Program-made: the position numbers and the translations under genes
NCBI GenBank assembly: GCA_023014335.1
Contig: JAECYW010000022.1
Coordinates: forward strand, 992,001 to 1,056,000
Length of the DNA stretch: 64,000 nucleotides
From: Galerina marginata
Taxonomy: Eukaryota; Basidiomycota; Agaricomycetes; Agaricales; Galerinaceae
Direction of reading: 5' to 3'
The notes under the pieces: model-generated
The model's database searches: none
What the model was told of the DNA's origin: nothing
What the model saw: only the letters and a program-made list of their open reading frames with translations
Shown: positions 45,483-57,520 of the stretch, one piece after another
How positions within the stretch are numbered: position 1 is the first letter of the stretch
Layout: each line of letters begins with the position of its first letter

Positions 45483-47939
45483 TCACTCTTTCAATAGGTC
45501 CTCTGCTTCTACCCGGGCCAGATACCAAGCAATCTCCCTTGTCACAGCTCTTTTTTGGCGGGGGGCCTTCCTTGATAATGGCCCAAACTTCTGTCGACGT
45601 GCCAGTGCAGTCAACTCTTCGGAAATATCAGATTTCGGAAGTACATGGACAAGGCATTTGAACGCCAGCTGGAGAGCGTACTCAGATTGGTACAGTTTAT
45701 AAGGTGTATACCTTCTTTGTCTTCTGAGTTGCAATTTGACTATTTGTGCCGCTTCAGATGAGTGTGCTTGGTGTACAAGTTTTTGCCAAAGCCAGGGGAG
45801 ATTTGTTTGTCTTGTGTATTTCCTTTTGGATTCATTGTACGATGGGAGAATTTGTTCGGAATGACTGGAAATGTGCTTCAGAAAGTACACAGCCGCCGTC
45901 GCGTACCGTTGGCCGTTCAGTGCGTATACCCCAGATCGATTGGGGTCTTCTAGAAATTCCGAAATAAATTGACCATACTCGGAATCCCTGTGAACATCAT
46001 AAGAAAATGAAAGCCTATCCAAGGCATATTGAGCCTCATCCAGCTGGAATAAATTGACCCGGCCTGCATAGAAAGAAGACCACCAGTGAACTTTCATTTT
46101 TGCAACAGCAACCAGAGCAGTCAGATTTGTGTCCGAATACATTTTTTCCATTATTCCTTGAGCAAATTGGTCAAACAGCTGCAGTTGGTGACTGTGTACA
46201 TCCAATCCGTTGTCAAATTTCTAACGTGAATGTCAAAGTCGGAAAAATAAAAGCAGAAAAAAGTACATACCCATAGTTTGATGGAGGTAAAAAATGGAGC
46301 AACCACGTAATAGCAGTCGCAATCCACGAGAAGAGACCCAATTGAGAAATTGGTTAGGTCATCTAGGAGCTCCTGAGTAGCCGCGGCATTGCAGATAAAA
46401 TCCACAGCACTCCGTACCACCCTATAGTCATCTTCTCCCTCTGCAATCAGGATTATTGGAGTTTCGAGGATGAATTCAAAACTCTGAACAATTATTTACC
46501 TTTGAGGTAATAAATGCATAAATGTGCTAATTCAGCAGAGAACAAAGGATCACCGATATAGAATTCTTGTGATCTTGAATAATCGAGAAGAAAATCCCGC
46601 AGAGATGCATGAAAGGCGGTCAGTATTTGCCAATGTGTACCTTCACCATCGTTTTGGTCCTCCACAGAAATAAGCGCTGTGAGGTCACATAAAAGCAATG
46701 GAGTATCCCCAGAATTGAGTGACAAGATGCCTTCTATATCCCTTACACTACAGGAGGACAGTGGGAGGAACCTGAGGGCAAGGATGCGTAAGACCGACTC
46801 TCGATCCTCCACAGATGACAAAATGTGCCCATATAAAGCATCAAGCTCAGCAAAGGGCATTTCACGGTGCGCTGGACAAAGTCCGAGAATAATATCCAAG
46901 CGCTGAGGGGGTCGATGACGAGACGACGAGATAAATTTGACCACAGTCGACGCATAAATGAATTGACCAGACGATTTCCAGACTAATTCCTCCATGTTTT
47001 CATTAGCTGGCCAAGTCAACGGGATTTGCACTTTAAAAGGGTGTGTTTTCTTGATTTCTGTGAATTTGTCATGAAGGAAGAGGCGAATGTCGTCGGATGG
47101 AAGGTAGTCGTCATTGAGGGCAAGTCTGGTTGCGATCTCCTTCAGGTATCCTATGTCGAATGAGTGTCTGATGTCGTGCTCTGGGCGGCTCGCTATGAGG
47201 AATATTAACGGTAATCGATGGCGCTGAAGGGTTGTTGAAATAGCAGTTAGTATTTTGACTTGACTGGACCTGTCATCGCACTCGTCGAGACCGTCTACAA
47301 TGACGATGCGCGGGCCCGCTGCGGACAAGTCAATGTGATCCTGTAGAGGCTCGACGATCAGGGCCAATATCTGTGCATCGAGTGAACGGGTAAAGATGAA
47401 TGGATCCAGGTCAATTGTGCGGATGAGGTGATCCCTAATGTCCGGGAAACGAATGGAGGCTTGGTAGGCAATGGTGGCAATGAGGGAACGGGCGTGGTTT
47501 CGCGTTGGGTCTGCCCTCGAGAAGAAATAACTGGCGACAAGAATGCCTTCCTCGTAGCAGAGCTCCGCAATGGATCGGGCGATGGCTGACTTTCCACATC
47601 CAGCTGGGCCGTTGAGCCACATAATCAATGCCTCTCGTGTCTCCGCGTCAAGACCGCAAATCCAATCTATGATTTTGTTGAGGACTGCGACGCGAGTGTT
47701 GGGATGACATTTCGGAGGATCGTAAACATCATTGGAATTGTGGAATGCCGTAGGAGAAGCAGCCTCGAGCAGGCGCTCCCAGGGATCTGAAAAGTCCTGC
47801 ATTCATCTTCAGATCTGAGGTTTAGCGGATCGTACGTACCTTTGGAAATAGTGTTATTATGATGATGATGGTTGATATTTTGTTGGTGAAATTGTCCGCC
47901 AGTCACTACATTATGCGACCCGAACATTGAGGAGGGCAT
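45483..47939 (-). CDS. NACHT domain NTPase, NLR-like (copy C)
   Basis: Exons on the minus strand: 47840-47939, 46500-47786, 46271-46440, 45483-46220; 764 aa. The N-terminus MPSSMFGSHNVVTGGQF precedes a His-rich stretch (NHHHHNN). Walker A reads GPAGCGKS (about 93-100) with Ser changed to Cys at the variable position; Lys and Ser of the motif are intact. Walker B is IVIVDGLDECDD. The C-terminal domain KFDNGLDVHSHQLQLFDQFA to KAPRQKRAVTREIAWYLARV is shared with the other copies. Compared with A and B the part around the NACHT lid has lost a few residues (DLSAAGPR). The cassette partner is the acidic gene at 41941-44920. Confidence 0.88.
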
Positions 47940-48167
47940 TTTGGCGAGGGGAACACTAGAAAATGTCCGTGTGGACAGTGGACGAAGGTAACGGAGTCAA
48001 GATAGAGCCAGACCTCGCTGCTCTGCTCTATCTGATCATGAGGCGGTGAGATTTCATCAGCCAATAGGAATGAATAGACATAAGCTGGCATAACTCTAAT
48101 GCGGTTTCCTGTGCTGAGCGGCTGACAGCGTGTTCTGTTTTAGAATAGAACGGCAGTGGGCTGTGTC

Positions 48168-48180
48168 GATAAATATAAGC
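48168..48180 (-). promoter_or_regulatory. TATA-like element of NACHT C
   Basis: GCTTATATTTATC on the minus strand, about 230 nt upstream of the ATG, inside a block shared with the NACHT A upstream region. Confidence 0.4.
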
Positions 48181-48411
48181 AGTGAGAAAGCGCAATAACG
48201 AATGAACGAATCCGAATATCTCATACAGGTCGCCCATGATGCATTCATTCCTGACCGCATTGAGCATGAGGGCGGCGTAGACACAAGAGTCAATAGTTGG
48301 CGAGGGTCTTATTCGATTTAGTTAAATAGAAAACCTATCGGCGATGGTTTGGGTGCATGGTCGAGGAGCAACTTGAGGAGCGCTCTGTAAATGGAGTGGG
48401 ATTGATCATTA

Positions 48412-49079
48412 GGGACGTTCAAAGTTGAGCTGCAGAATCTGCAGCTCGCAGCTGCAGCTGCAGACGAGTCACTGGTCACCATATGTCACAGCGCGAGAAA
48501 GGGTTCGGGTTTGTTCGGGTTCTCGAAACGAACAAGGGTCTGTCCCTAAAAAGGATGCGCCGTGTCGCCGGTGTCGGCTTGTCCTCTTGGACCTTCGGAG
48601 AGACTAAAATACTACCACTATGGCTTACGACCTTCTGAAAATTGGTTTAGAAACTAAATACTACTGTATCTGACTGAAAACCTTGATGTAAAAAGCCCAA
48701 TTTAAGTACTATGTTCAACGGTTTGATAAAATATTTTTTAATCTCCGAAAGGCTGCCGAGCATGCTAACGAAGGGCTCTTTCATGAGCGCGCTTCACCCA
48801 TTTAAGGCCCGACAGGGTAGATCGCTTATTTAGGCTGCCTATGGACATACACCGTCAATTTTAAATGCTTGTGGCTCACACTGGTTGCGGGACGTTCGTC
48901 GGGGGAGCTGTCCCGCCGCCCGTGCCGCTGTTGATCGTGCTGACAGCGATTGATGCAATTGATGGACGGTCCAATTCGGTTCTCGACAGTTTTTGGAAGC
49001 CACGTGTAAGCTTACATCATGTCACCGCTGCAGCTGCAGCTGCGAGCTGCAGAATCTGCAGCTCAACTTTGAACGTCCC
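48412..49079. mobile_element. TA-flanked element with long terminal inverted repeats, 668 bp
   Basis: Both ends start GGGACGTTCAAAGTTGAG and continue as inverted repeats for about 50 bp through a run of GCAGCTGCAG motifs. A TA dinucleotide flanks each end (48410-48411 and 49080-49081), as in Tc1/mariner-type MITEs. Each terminal repeat contains a perfect 21-nt palindrome starting GAGCTGCAGA, so the ends can form nested hairpins. No transposase frame inside. It sits in the upstream region of NACHT C, about 470 bp from the ATG. Confidence 0.75.
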
Positions 49080-49184
49080 TATTGGAAATTTGGAATGGTA
49101 TGTAAGCCGCTATGAAAAAGAGCGAATAAGTCCACAAAAAATGCACAAATCCCGACGCGCCTAGGCCTGGTGTGATTGGTCGTC

Positions 49185-49738
49185 ACGCTCAGTAAAAAGA
49201 GAAATTTTGCACTAGTCGTGCGAAAGTCACAGAGTCGCACGTTAGTCTTGCTTGGGTCAGGACCAAAAGTCAGATTTTGTGCAAGCAGAAAAATGTCATA
49301 AAAAATTAACTCCCCCGGTTCTATTTCAATGCAAAAAAATGTCAAGTTCAAGAAGGTATCTCTAGCTCCAATCTTCGAAAAATAGGAGGTCATAGCCCTT
49401 CTCCTCGCTGAGCTATCTAGCAATTCAAAACTGGTCCTGAAATTGCTTGTGACGGTCGAAGTCATTCAAAACTCAGCGCTAGTCAGGCAAATCCTCAACG
49501 CGTTCACACACCTGTCGTTCCTTGGGAATCTAGTGTGCCTGAAATTGGGGTTGGTGGGAAAGTTGACTTTTCTTACCCAACTTAAGCGTGACTTTGGCGC
49601 GACTGTCGGTTAGGCCTAGTTAGGCAATGGTCCTGCCGTAGTCAAGCACTGCACAAAAGCTGACTTTCGAAAATGAGTTTTGCCTGACTTTGCTTACTAC
49701 TACATGACTAATGCAAAATTTCCGTTTTTACTGAGCGT
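49185..49738. mobile_element. Second inverted-repeat element candidate, 554 bp
   Basis: The left end ACGCTCAGTAAAAA, followed by GAAATTTTGCAYTAGTC, recurs in reverse complement at the right end (to 49738), with about 45 bp of imperfect inverted similarity. I cannot define a clean target duplication. It lies directly beside the TA-flanked element. Confidence 0.5.
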
Positions 49739-50622
49739 CACGTGTGCCTTTGATTGGTGTTCACGTCCTACTATCACGTGCAACGGGATTCAAACGGTCA
49801 GGGAGATTCAAAACCGCGTCTACAGCTTGCACAACACAGCATCTCTGCCAAAATTTTTGCATATTCTAAATTCCTTTTATCTTAGCTTCACGAATATCCA
49901 AAAATTTTGAGGAAAAGTTGACTTGAGCATGTTGTGGACGGCGTTCTCTCGAGACTACCCACATCCAATTGTAATAGATTTGTGTCTCAAGCTCCACCGA
50001 CTTCGATTTAGAGCACAAAATTTTAGAGATACATTTTTCCAATGGTTTGACACCTGTGTACAAAAAATTGGGATGTCAAAGTGAGTGTAGCACATAATGT
50101 AGAAGAAAAGGTCGAAAAAGCGTGACGAAATCGTGACACTTCAAAGGATTTGTCCGCTTTCGGCTCGCTGGAAGATTCCGTGACTTTGCGTTACTTTTTT
50201 TGAATCTCTCTGACCGCCTTTATTTTGAGCTCAATTCTACACCAAATGTCTCAAAAATTTGCATTCGAAGTCCTTAAGATAAAAAGAAAGTCGTTGTAAA
50301 ATTTGGTGAAGATTGAAGGAAAACTCGTTGGGGAATTTGAGATTTAAAATCGCTTATCGGGGTTTTTGAATCTCCTTGGGCTTGATAGTACTCATCGTCG
50401 TCCTTGGACTCCTTGCGCTCTCCCCTCAATATGGTCTTATGAATCTCTTACCAGTGAGCTCTTTTAAATTTTCTTATATTTGAACATTAGTGGCCTCTAA
50501 AACGCGGTTCAAGGGACCCGAATCTCATTGCAAAGAATCGTCATTGGTTGCCCTTCAAAAAGCTAAGAGGCGGATCGATCAACCTATGAATTCGCTCAAG
50601 AACACGGCCAGTTCGAATTTTT
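49739..50622. other. AT-rich spacer, nothing recognised
   Basis: Contains many short frames without motif or paralogue. From about 50400 the cassette flank repeat begins (CTTACCAGTGAG, GAACATTAGTGG), which is also seen near 33090 and, in part, near 58120. Confidence 0.4.
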
Positions 50623-53600
50623 CACTCGACCTTGGCCCTCTTGAAGTTTTAGCGCGACCGTTGATCATGACGTTCGTTAGCTGAAGACCCATTACTGTCA
50701 AATCCTTGACGTTCTCCAAGGTCGTCAATTTCTACTTCTTTCTCCTCCATGTTTTCGTCTTCATCTTCGTCAGGCAGCCCTCGTTTTCAATTCCGGTTCT
50801 TCCCTATCTCGGCAGCCCGATACTTCATGAACGTAACGGCGTCGTGTTTGTCTTTGTCTTCACCCTCACACTCTGGCGTCCGGATGACCTGAGCACCCCC
50901 GTCCCCGTCCCCCCACAAACAAACCTGGACCTCCTTATCAATTTCCTCCTGCAATTCGGGCAGCGCCTGCAGGCTCTGGGTGTCCGCCTGTTGCTCGACT
51001 CGGAGTTGGTGTCCTTGGCATTGGACGATGCTGGTGCGGAGCCCGAGACAGGCGAGGAACTTGATGTGCTTTTGGGCTTAGGGTCATTGGACGGGCGGGG
51101 CGGGTGGAGGGGAAGGGGAGGGAAGTAGGGAAGGGAGGCAGGGAGCGAAGGGGTTAGTGGAGGAAAGGACGGGTAAGGGTGAGGGACGAACTTTTCAAGT
51201 CGGCTCGTAGGCAGGGACGCAGGCATTGGATCTCGTCCTCGCACAGTGCGTCCACCGTGTCCGGTGTTGAAGGAGATCTGCAAACTTCTTGTCCTGGTTC
51301 GGGTCTTCCACCATACCCTCTCTGGGGCAGGAGCCTCCATCGTCATCGCCGCCGTCCTCCTGATGAATTTCGGGCGCTGGGAACTTTGCGTCGTGTTCGT
51401 CAGCTGTGCACTCATCGTGAGTCCTATCGTCATCGCGGTTGTCGACTCAGCTCTCATGGACACCTTCAGCTGCCGGCTCTGCTTTCGTGTCGTTGTACTT
51501 GTAACGGCCTGGCCCCCCGCGCATACATCGGCGTCGACACCTCCATTCTCGGCGTCCAAGTAGCAGATCACGTCCTTATCGACATTATGGTGAACTCGTC
51601 AGCGTGGTCCATCGAACGCATCCGCTACAGCACCACCTCCACCATCTCCTCGATCATCTTTCTCAACTTCAACTTCAAGGCTGCCAACACTGCGGTTTGC
51701 ACCCTCACCACTACTACACCCGTCCTCCTTGGCCATTTTAACCCTAACCAGAGCCGATGCACCCTTTGTGCCGCCGTGCTCTGAATCATCAACGCCATCG
51801 ACCTCCATCCCACTTTCGCTGCCTCCGTGATGATCGTGGTCTTCGGCAGTAGAAGCTCGAAGTTGGTCGTGTTGCCCTGCGGGTGCCTTCGAGGGCGGAG
51901 TCGTCATTGCTGGAGTCGCCGTCACCGGATTTGTCATCACTAAAATCGTCCACCTCAATTGAAGCATCGGGATTGTCGACCCCACCTCTGCCTCCCCAGG
52001 CACTACCAGCATCATCATCAAAGCAGCCACACTCACACTGCCGGAGAGGTCATTGGTACAATTTAAATCATTCTCTTTGGTGCCCAATTCGTATTCGTAC
52101 TTGAATACGAATTCGGATGCTATTTCGCTTTTTTTCAACTTCGGGAGGCCCTTCGGGTTCAGCTTCAGGTTCATCTTCGGAATGCCCAGCGGTGTGGATA
52201 CCGGCGCCAGCTCCAGTCATACCGCTGGCCTTGCGTTCACCTCCATGCTTGTTATCGGCGTTCATATCGACGTTTTTGTTGTTGGTGGTGTTGCTGTCCT
52301 CGTGATCATCTTCGAATGCGGGTGCAGGTGTGGGAGGGAGATTGGGATGAGGCGTGGTGCTGTGTGGGTGCGAGTGGGTGCTGTAGACGGTAGAGTTGTC
52401 ATCGCGGGGCTAGCCATCGCCAATATCATAAGTTTAAAGTCGGCCGCGTTTTCATCTTGGGGATCGCTCTCAATTGCAGCGCCGATGTCGTCATCAGCAT
52501 CGTGATGGTTATCACCATTGTCGTATTCAATTATCAAAGCACAACGCCGCTTCTGCTTCCACGGACATGGTCAACATCACCTCGCGGTCGCCGGCAGGGC
52601 CCCCGCACAAATCAACCACCATTGCAGAGTCGTCGATGTAGGGGATATTGAATGTGTATTCGTCGGCTGGTGGTCGTCCTCTTCACCTCCCAGTCTTCGC
52701 TTCGCCGTGCCCTCTCGCAGTTCGCGTTCGCGTTCGCGTTCCAGCTCCAGCTCAAGTTCCAGTCCCGCGGGCGCTGCTTCTGCTTCTGCTGCTGCTGCTC
52801 CACTTCCACATCCATTTCTGCTTGATCGAGGTATGTTTCAGCTTTAATTCCAAGTTGATAATCTTTTCTAATCGTAGTTTTTTGCCTTCTTTAGCCTCTA
52901 GCATAAAACCCTCGTCTGCCTCCTGCGCTGCCGCTTCGACATCCGCTGCTCTAAGATCCTGCCGATCGAAGGGTGATTGCGCTGCGTCGATAGGCCATCG
53001 TTCGTCGTTGTCGTTTATCTGAGGAGAAGGACGAGAGTGAAAGTGAGAGTGGGAGGGGGAGATGGTGGGGGAGGAGGCTGCATAAACGCCGCTGCCGCTA
53101 CTGCTCTGTCTTGCGATCGAGGTCCAGGTTGAGGCGAGCAAGCCTCTAACCACGTCGGCTTCGCCATCGTCATGGTTATCGCCATATCCATCTTCGCCAT
53201 CGTCGATGTCGACATATTCATTGCCCCAGCGTGGTTTTGCGACTTTCGATGGCGCCGGCACTTCTACAACCAGGGATGTTTCCTAACACCACCTTCTCTG
53301 AATCGATTCCCCCTCCATCCTCATCAACAGTGTCGGCGTAGACGAGCTTTCTGCATGTCCTGCTCTCTGGGCTTCTCCTCATTGATGTCCATTTCTTCCT
53401 CCTGTCCTTCAACACCCATCGCGCTCCAAAGTCCAGCCTCAGAGGAAGGAGGCTCAAATATACGACAACTAGAAGAAGGTCCTGGATATTGGACGGGGAA
53501 TCGATAGGTTGTCATCGCGACCCATCATCCGTGATGGAGGAGAACGACCCACCACGATAGCGAGTGGCAGAAGAGGAGACCTTGATGATCGATTTTGGCG

Positions 53601-53718
53601 CGATTAGGCTGTCATTGTTGTTCTCGGCTATACCTCCTTCCTCACCTTATCCTGCCGGCGCTGCATATTCCAAATCGTAATATGCCGCATTTTCTGGGTC
53701 AGCCGCGTCCATTATCAT
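50623..53718 (-). pseudogene. Acidic gene family, decayed full-length copy (D cassette)
   Basis: From ATG 53718 (MIMDAADPEN) the minus strand follows the same blocks as the C copy: SSSATRYRGGSFSSITDD, VYADTVDEDGGG, NIPGCRSAG, EGKKLRLEKIINLELKLKHT. Later segments match the coiled-coil part of the E copy (LACLGLRTSI against LARFGLRTSL, VEQQADTQSLQ against VDQHADTEGLQ). A stop interrupts soon after the N-terminus (after EYAAPAG) and another lies before FKRAKVE at the end, so I judge it a pseudogene unless introns remove both. Confidence 0.45.
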
Positions 53719-54242
53719 GTCGTCAGCCCCATCACCTGCTATGCTTGCCAGCGGAGCGGAGGTTGGTCTGAGTGTAAGTGGAGAGGGGCGAGGAGTCAAT
53801 CGGCTGGTGATGCTGCCGTTCGAAGAGAACGATCCCCGGCGAGATAATCATCCTCGCCAGTAGTAGGGGCGACGGAGACGGGGCAAAATCAAGCGGCGGA
53901 GCTGCTGCACCTTCAGTTCAGGTTGTTGTCTGAGTGGTCGGCATCGCTGTCGTCGACATGGTTGGCACCCGAAGGACCTTCGCCACCAAGTTCTATTTTC
54001 TTGGTTGCAAAAAGAACCAACAATATTAGCTCAAGACAGACTTTCGTCAAAGTCAGGCTTATAATGTAGATTTAGCAATCATCTTCGAACTGCACATTTG
54101 TACATAATTAGTCTATTGAAAACTCGTTCGCCAGCGGTAATATCACACCATTTTCCGATATTGAGTTGTTTTGCTGCAGGATGTTATTTCAGTAATACAT
54201 CATGTACAAGGAACGAATTGAACTACCAAAAATCCTTGAAAT
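53719..54242. repeat. Conserved linker between NACHT D and the acidic gene
   Basis: Same linker as in the other cassettes, somewhat shortened around 54000-54020. No gene. Confidence 0.5.
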
Positions 54243-57200
54243 TCACTCTGTCAATGAGTCCTCTGCGTCTACCCGGGCCAGATATCGAGCAATCTCCCTT
54301 GTCACGGCTCTTTTTTGGTGGGCATCCTTTCTTGATAATGGCCCAAACTTCTGTCGACATGCCAGGGCGGTCAACTCTTCGGAGATTTCGGCTTTGGGAA
54401 GTACATGAACGAGGCATACCAATGCCAGGTGGAAGGTGCCCTCGGAGTTGGACAGTTGATAAGGTGTAAGCTTTCCTTGCCTTCTGAGTTGCCATTTGAC
54501 TATCGCTGCTTCAGATGAGCATGCTTGGTGTACTAGTTTCTGCCAAAGCCATGGGAGATTTCTTTGTCTGGTGTATTTCCTATGGGTTGTGTTGAGCGAT
54601 GGGAGAATTTGTTCGGAATGATTGGAAATGTATTTCAGAAAATACACTGCAGCCGTTGTGTACCTTTGGCCATTCAGCGCATATACCCCAGATCGATTTG
54701 AGTCTTCTAGAAATTCTGAAATAAATTGACCATATCCAGAATAAATGTGGATGTAAAAAGAAAATGAAAGTTTATCCAAGGCCCGTTGAGCTTCATCCAG
54801 CTGGAATAAATTAAGCTGGCCGGCACGGAAAGAAGACCCAGGCCAGCGAACTTTTATTTTGGCCATGGCGACCAGAGCAGTCAGATTTGTGTCTGAATAC
54901 ATTTTTTCCATTATTCCTTGAGCAAACTGGTCAAAGAGCTGCAGCTGGTGACTGTGTACATCCGATCCATTGTCAAATTTCTAACATGAATGTCAAGGGG
55001 AGGTCAGTAAAAAAATACGCGACATGGGGTCGGTTAGTTAGTCCAGGCCAACCAGTCCTTAAAAAAAAAATTTACATAGTCAATATTTCAGGCCGAAGCA
55101 GCTGTTAAATACCATTTTACATCCAATTTAACTTCTATAGGTATGGTGGGGCATCAAAACTGAGGGATTAATGAGAAATGGCACCCATTTACATCATAAA
55201 GCGGTAAAAAAGAACAAGACAAGGCAGTCGTTTTTGAAAATGCTCTCACAAAGTCAGTTTTATGGTGGTTTACCTGAATTGCATTTGTATGAAGTACAAA
55301 CTGAATAAATGGAGGTGTCAGCCTTTCCTGGGAACAAATTAAAGGCTGTAGAAACAATGAAGGAGTTGAGTGGAGAAGCAACAAAGTCAACTGGGCAAGC
55401 GACAAGGGCAAAATGGCAGGATTGTGCCGATAAGATTATGTAAATTTACCTTTTTTGGAAATATATTCCCACAGTGGTTAGTTAGTCCAACGATCTGGCC
55501 CTTAGAAAAAAATCTGACCCCATGTCATAATTTTTTTTACTGACCCCCCCTTGATGAATGTCAAAGTCAGACTGTCAGACAAATGAATGCAGAGAAAAGC
55601 ACATACCCATAGTTTGATGGTGGTGAAAAATTCCGCAACAGCAGCACGGCTCTTGTGTTCCATTAGAAGAGACCCAATTGAGAAATTGGTTAGGTCGTCG
55701 AGGAGGTCCTGGGTAGGTGTGGCATTGCGAAGAAGTTCAACAGCACTCCATGCCGCCATTCCGCTTTTTTCTGCCCCTGTCACAACTTGTCATGATTATT
55801 GGAGTTTCAAGGACAAATTCAAAACTCTGAACAACTATTTACCTTGAAGGTATTGAATGCATAAATGTGCTAATTTAGCACAGAGCAAAGGATCACTGAT
55901 ATAGAATTCTTGCGACCTTGAATAATCGAGAAGAAAATCCTCCAGGGAAGCATGAAAAGCCCTCAGTTCTTGCCAGTGCCTACCATTCCTGTTGCTTTGG
56001 TCCTCGACAGAAATAAGCGAGGTGAGATCACATAAGAGCCACGAAACATCACCGGAATTGAGGGACAAGATTTTTTCTATGACACTCACTTCATCTTGAT
56101 GCGGGACAAAAAAGAGGGTAAGAATGCATAGGACAGATTCTTGATCTCCTGCAGATGATAGAATGTGCTTGTATAGGGTGTCAAGTTCAGCAAAGGGCAT
56201 TTCGCGATCCGCAGGACGAAGTCCAAGGACAATATCCAACTGTAGATGTGGTCGATGACGAGATGATGAGATAAACTTAACCACAGTTGATGCATAAACA
56301 AATTGTCCCGAAGATTTATCGACCAAAGATTCCAATACCTCCGGTGAGGGCCAGGTAGGGGGAATATGCACCTTAAACGGATGGGTGTCCTTGATTTCTG
56401 TGAACTTGTCCTGAAGGAAGAGGTGTATGTCGTCAGATGGGAGGTAGTCATCATTGAGGGCAATCCTGGTCGTGATCTCCTTCAAGTATCCCACGTCGAA
56501 TGAGTGTCTGATATCATGCTCGGGGCGGCTCGCAATGAGAAATATCAAGGGTAATCGATGATGCTGAAGGGTTGTCGAAATAGCAGTTAGTATTTTGACT
56601 TGACTATTCCTGTCGTCGCACTCATCGAGACCGTCTATAATGACGATGCGCGGGGCGGCTGCGGATACGTCAATGCGGTCCTGTAGAGGCTCGACGATCA
56701 GAGCCAATATCTGCGCATCGAGTGAGCGGGTAAAAATGAACGGATCCAGGTCGACCGTTTGGATTATGTGGTCCCTAATGTCCGGAAACCGAATTGAGGC
56801 TTGATAGGCAATAGTGGCGATGAGAGAACGGGCGTGATTTCGCGTCGTGTCTGCCCTCGAAAAGAAATAACTTGCAACGAGAATTCCTTCCTCATAGCAC
56901 AGCTCAGCGATCGAGCGGGCGATGGCTGACTTCCCCGATCCAGCTGGGCCGTTGAGCCACATAATCAACGCCTCTCGTGTCTCTGGGTCAAGACCGCGAA
57001 TCCAATTCATGATTTTGTTGAGAACGGCGACGCGAGTGTTGGGATGGCATTTTGGCGGGTCGTGAACGTCGTTGGAATTGTGGAAGGCTGTCGACGAAGC
57101 AGCCTCGAGCAGGCGCTCCCAGGGATCTGAAAAATCCTGCATAACCATCTTCAGATCTAGGTATTGCGGATCGTACGTACCTTTGGAAACGGGGTTATGA

Positions 57201-57286
57201 TGATGATGAATATTTTGGTGAGTGTTGTGTTGGTGAAATTGGCCACCAGTCACTACAGTTTGTGACCCGAACATTGAGGAAGGCAT
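54243..57286 (-). CDS. NACHT domain NTPase, NLR-like (copy D), with transposon in intron 3
   Basis: Exons on the minus strand: 57181-57286, 55843-57126, 55607-55776, 54243-54980; phases close to 765 aa. N-terminus MPSSMFGSQTVVTGGQFHQH, then a His/Asn-rich linker. Walker A GPAGSGKS is at about 95-102, Walker B IVIIDGLDECDD, and the sensor-like IASRPEHD follows. The C-terminal domain is complete (KFDNGSDVHSHQLQLFDQFA to ARVDAEDSLTE). Intron 3 is enlarged to 626 nt by a 560-bp hAT-like element inserted 5 nt upstream of the acceptor's last AG. The coding sequence is otherwise undamaged. Intron 1 is 54 nt and stop-free as in copy A. Confidence 0.85.
54994..55553. mobile_element. Non-autonomous hAT-like element, 560 bp, in intron 3 of NACHT D
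   Basis: Terminal inverted repeats start CAAGGGGNGGTCAGT and extend through GACATGGGGTC with one gap region. The exact 8-bp target duplication ATGAATGT flanks the element (54986-54993 and 55554-55561); the paralogous introns have this 8-mer once. Inside each end is a direct (not inverted) subterminal repeat beginning GGTTAGTTAGTCCA. No protein-coding capacity. The near identity of the ends suggests a fairly recent insertion. Confidence 0.88.
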
Positions 57287-57509
57287 TATAGCGAGGGGAA
57301 CACCAGTGAATGTCGGTGTGAACAGTCAATGAAGGCGAACGGAGTCAAGATGGAGCCCGACCGCGCTGCTATCCGAGGTAGTGAGAATGCATCAAGCAGT
57401 ACGCCAGGATAAGAATGGATAGACGTGAGATTGCTACGACTGTAAACGGTTTCCGGTGCTGAGCGGCCGGCAGCGTGTTCTGGTTTAGAATAAAACACGG
57501 GTGGGCAGT

Positions 57510-57520
57510 GAATATAAGAA
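57510..57520 (-). promoter_or_regulatory. TATA-like element of NACHT D
   Basis: TTCTTATATTC on the minus strand, about 230 nt upstream of the ATG at 57286, at the position of the TATA-like blocks of copies A and C but shorter. Confidence 0.35.
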
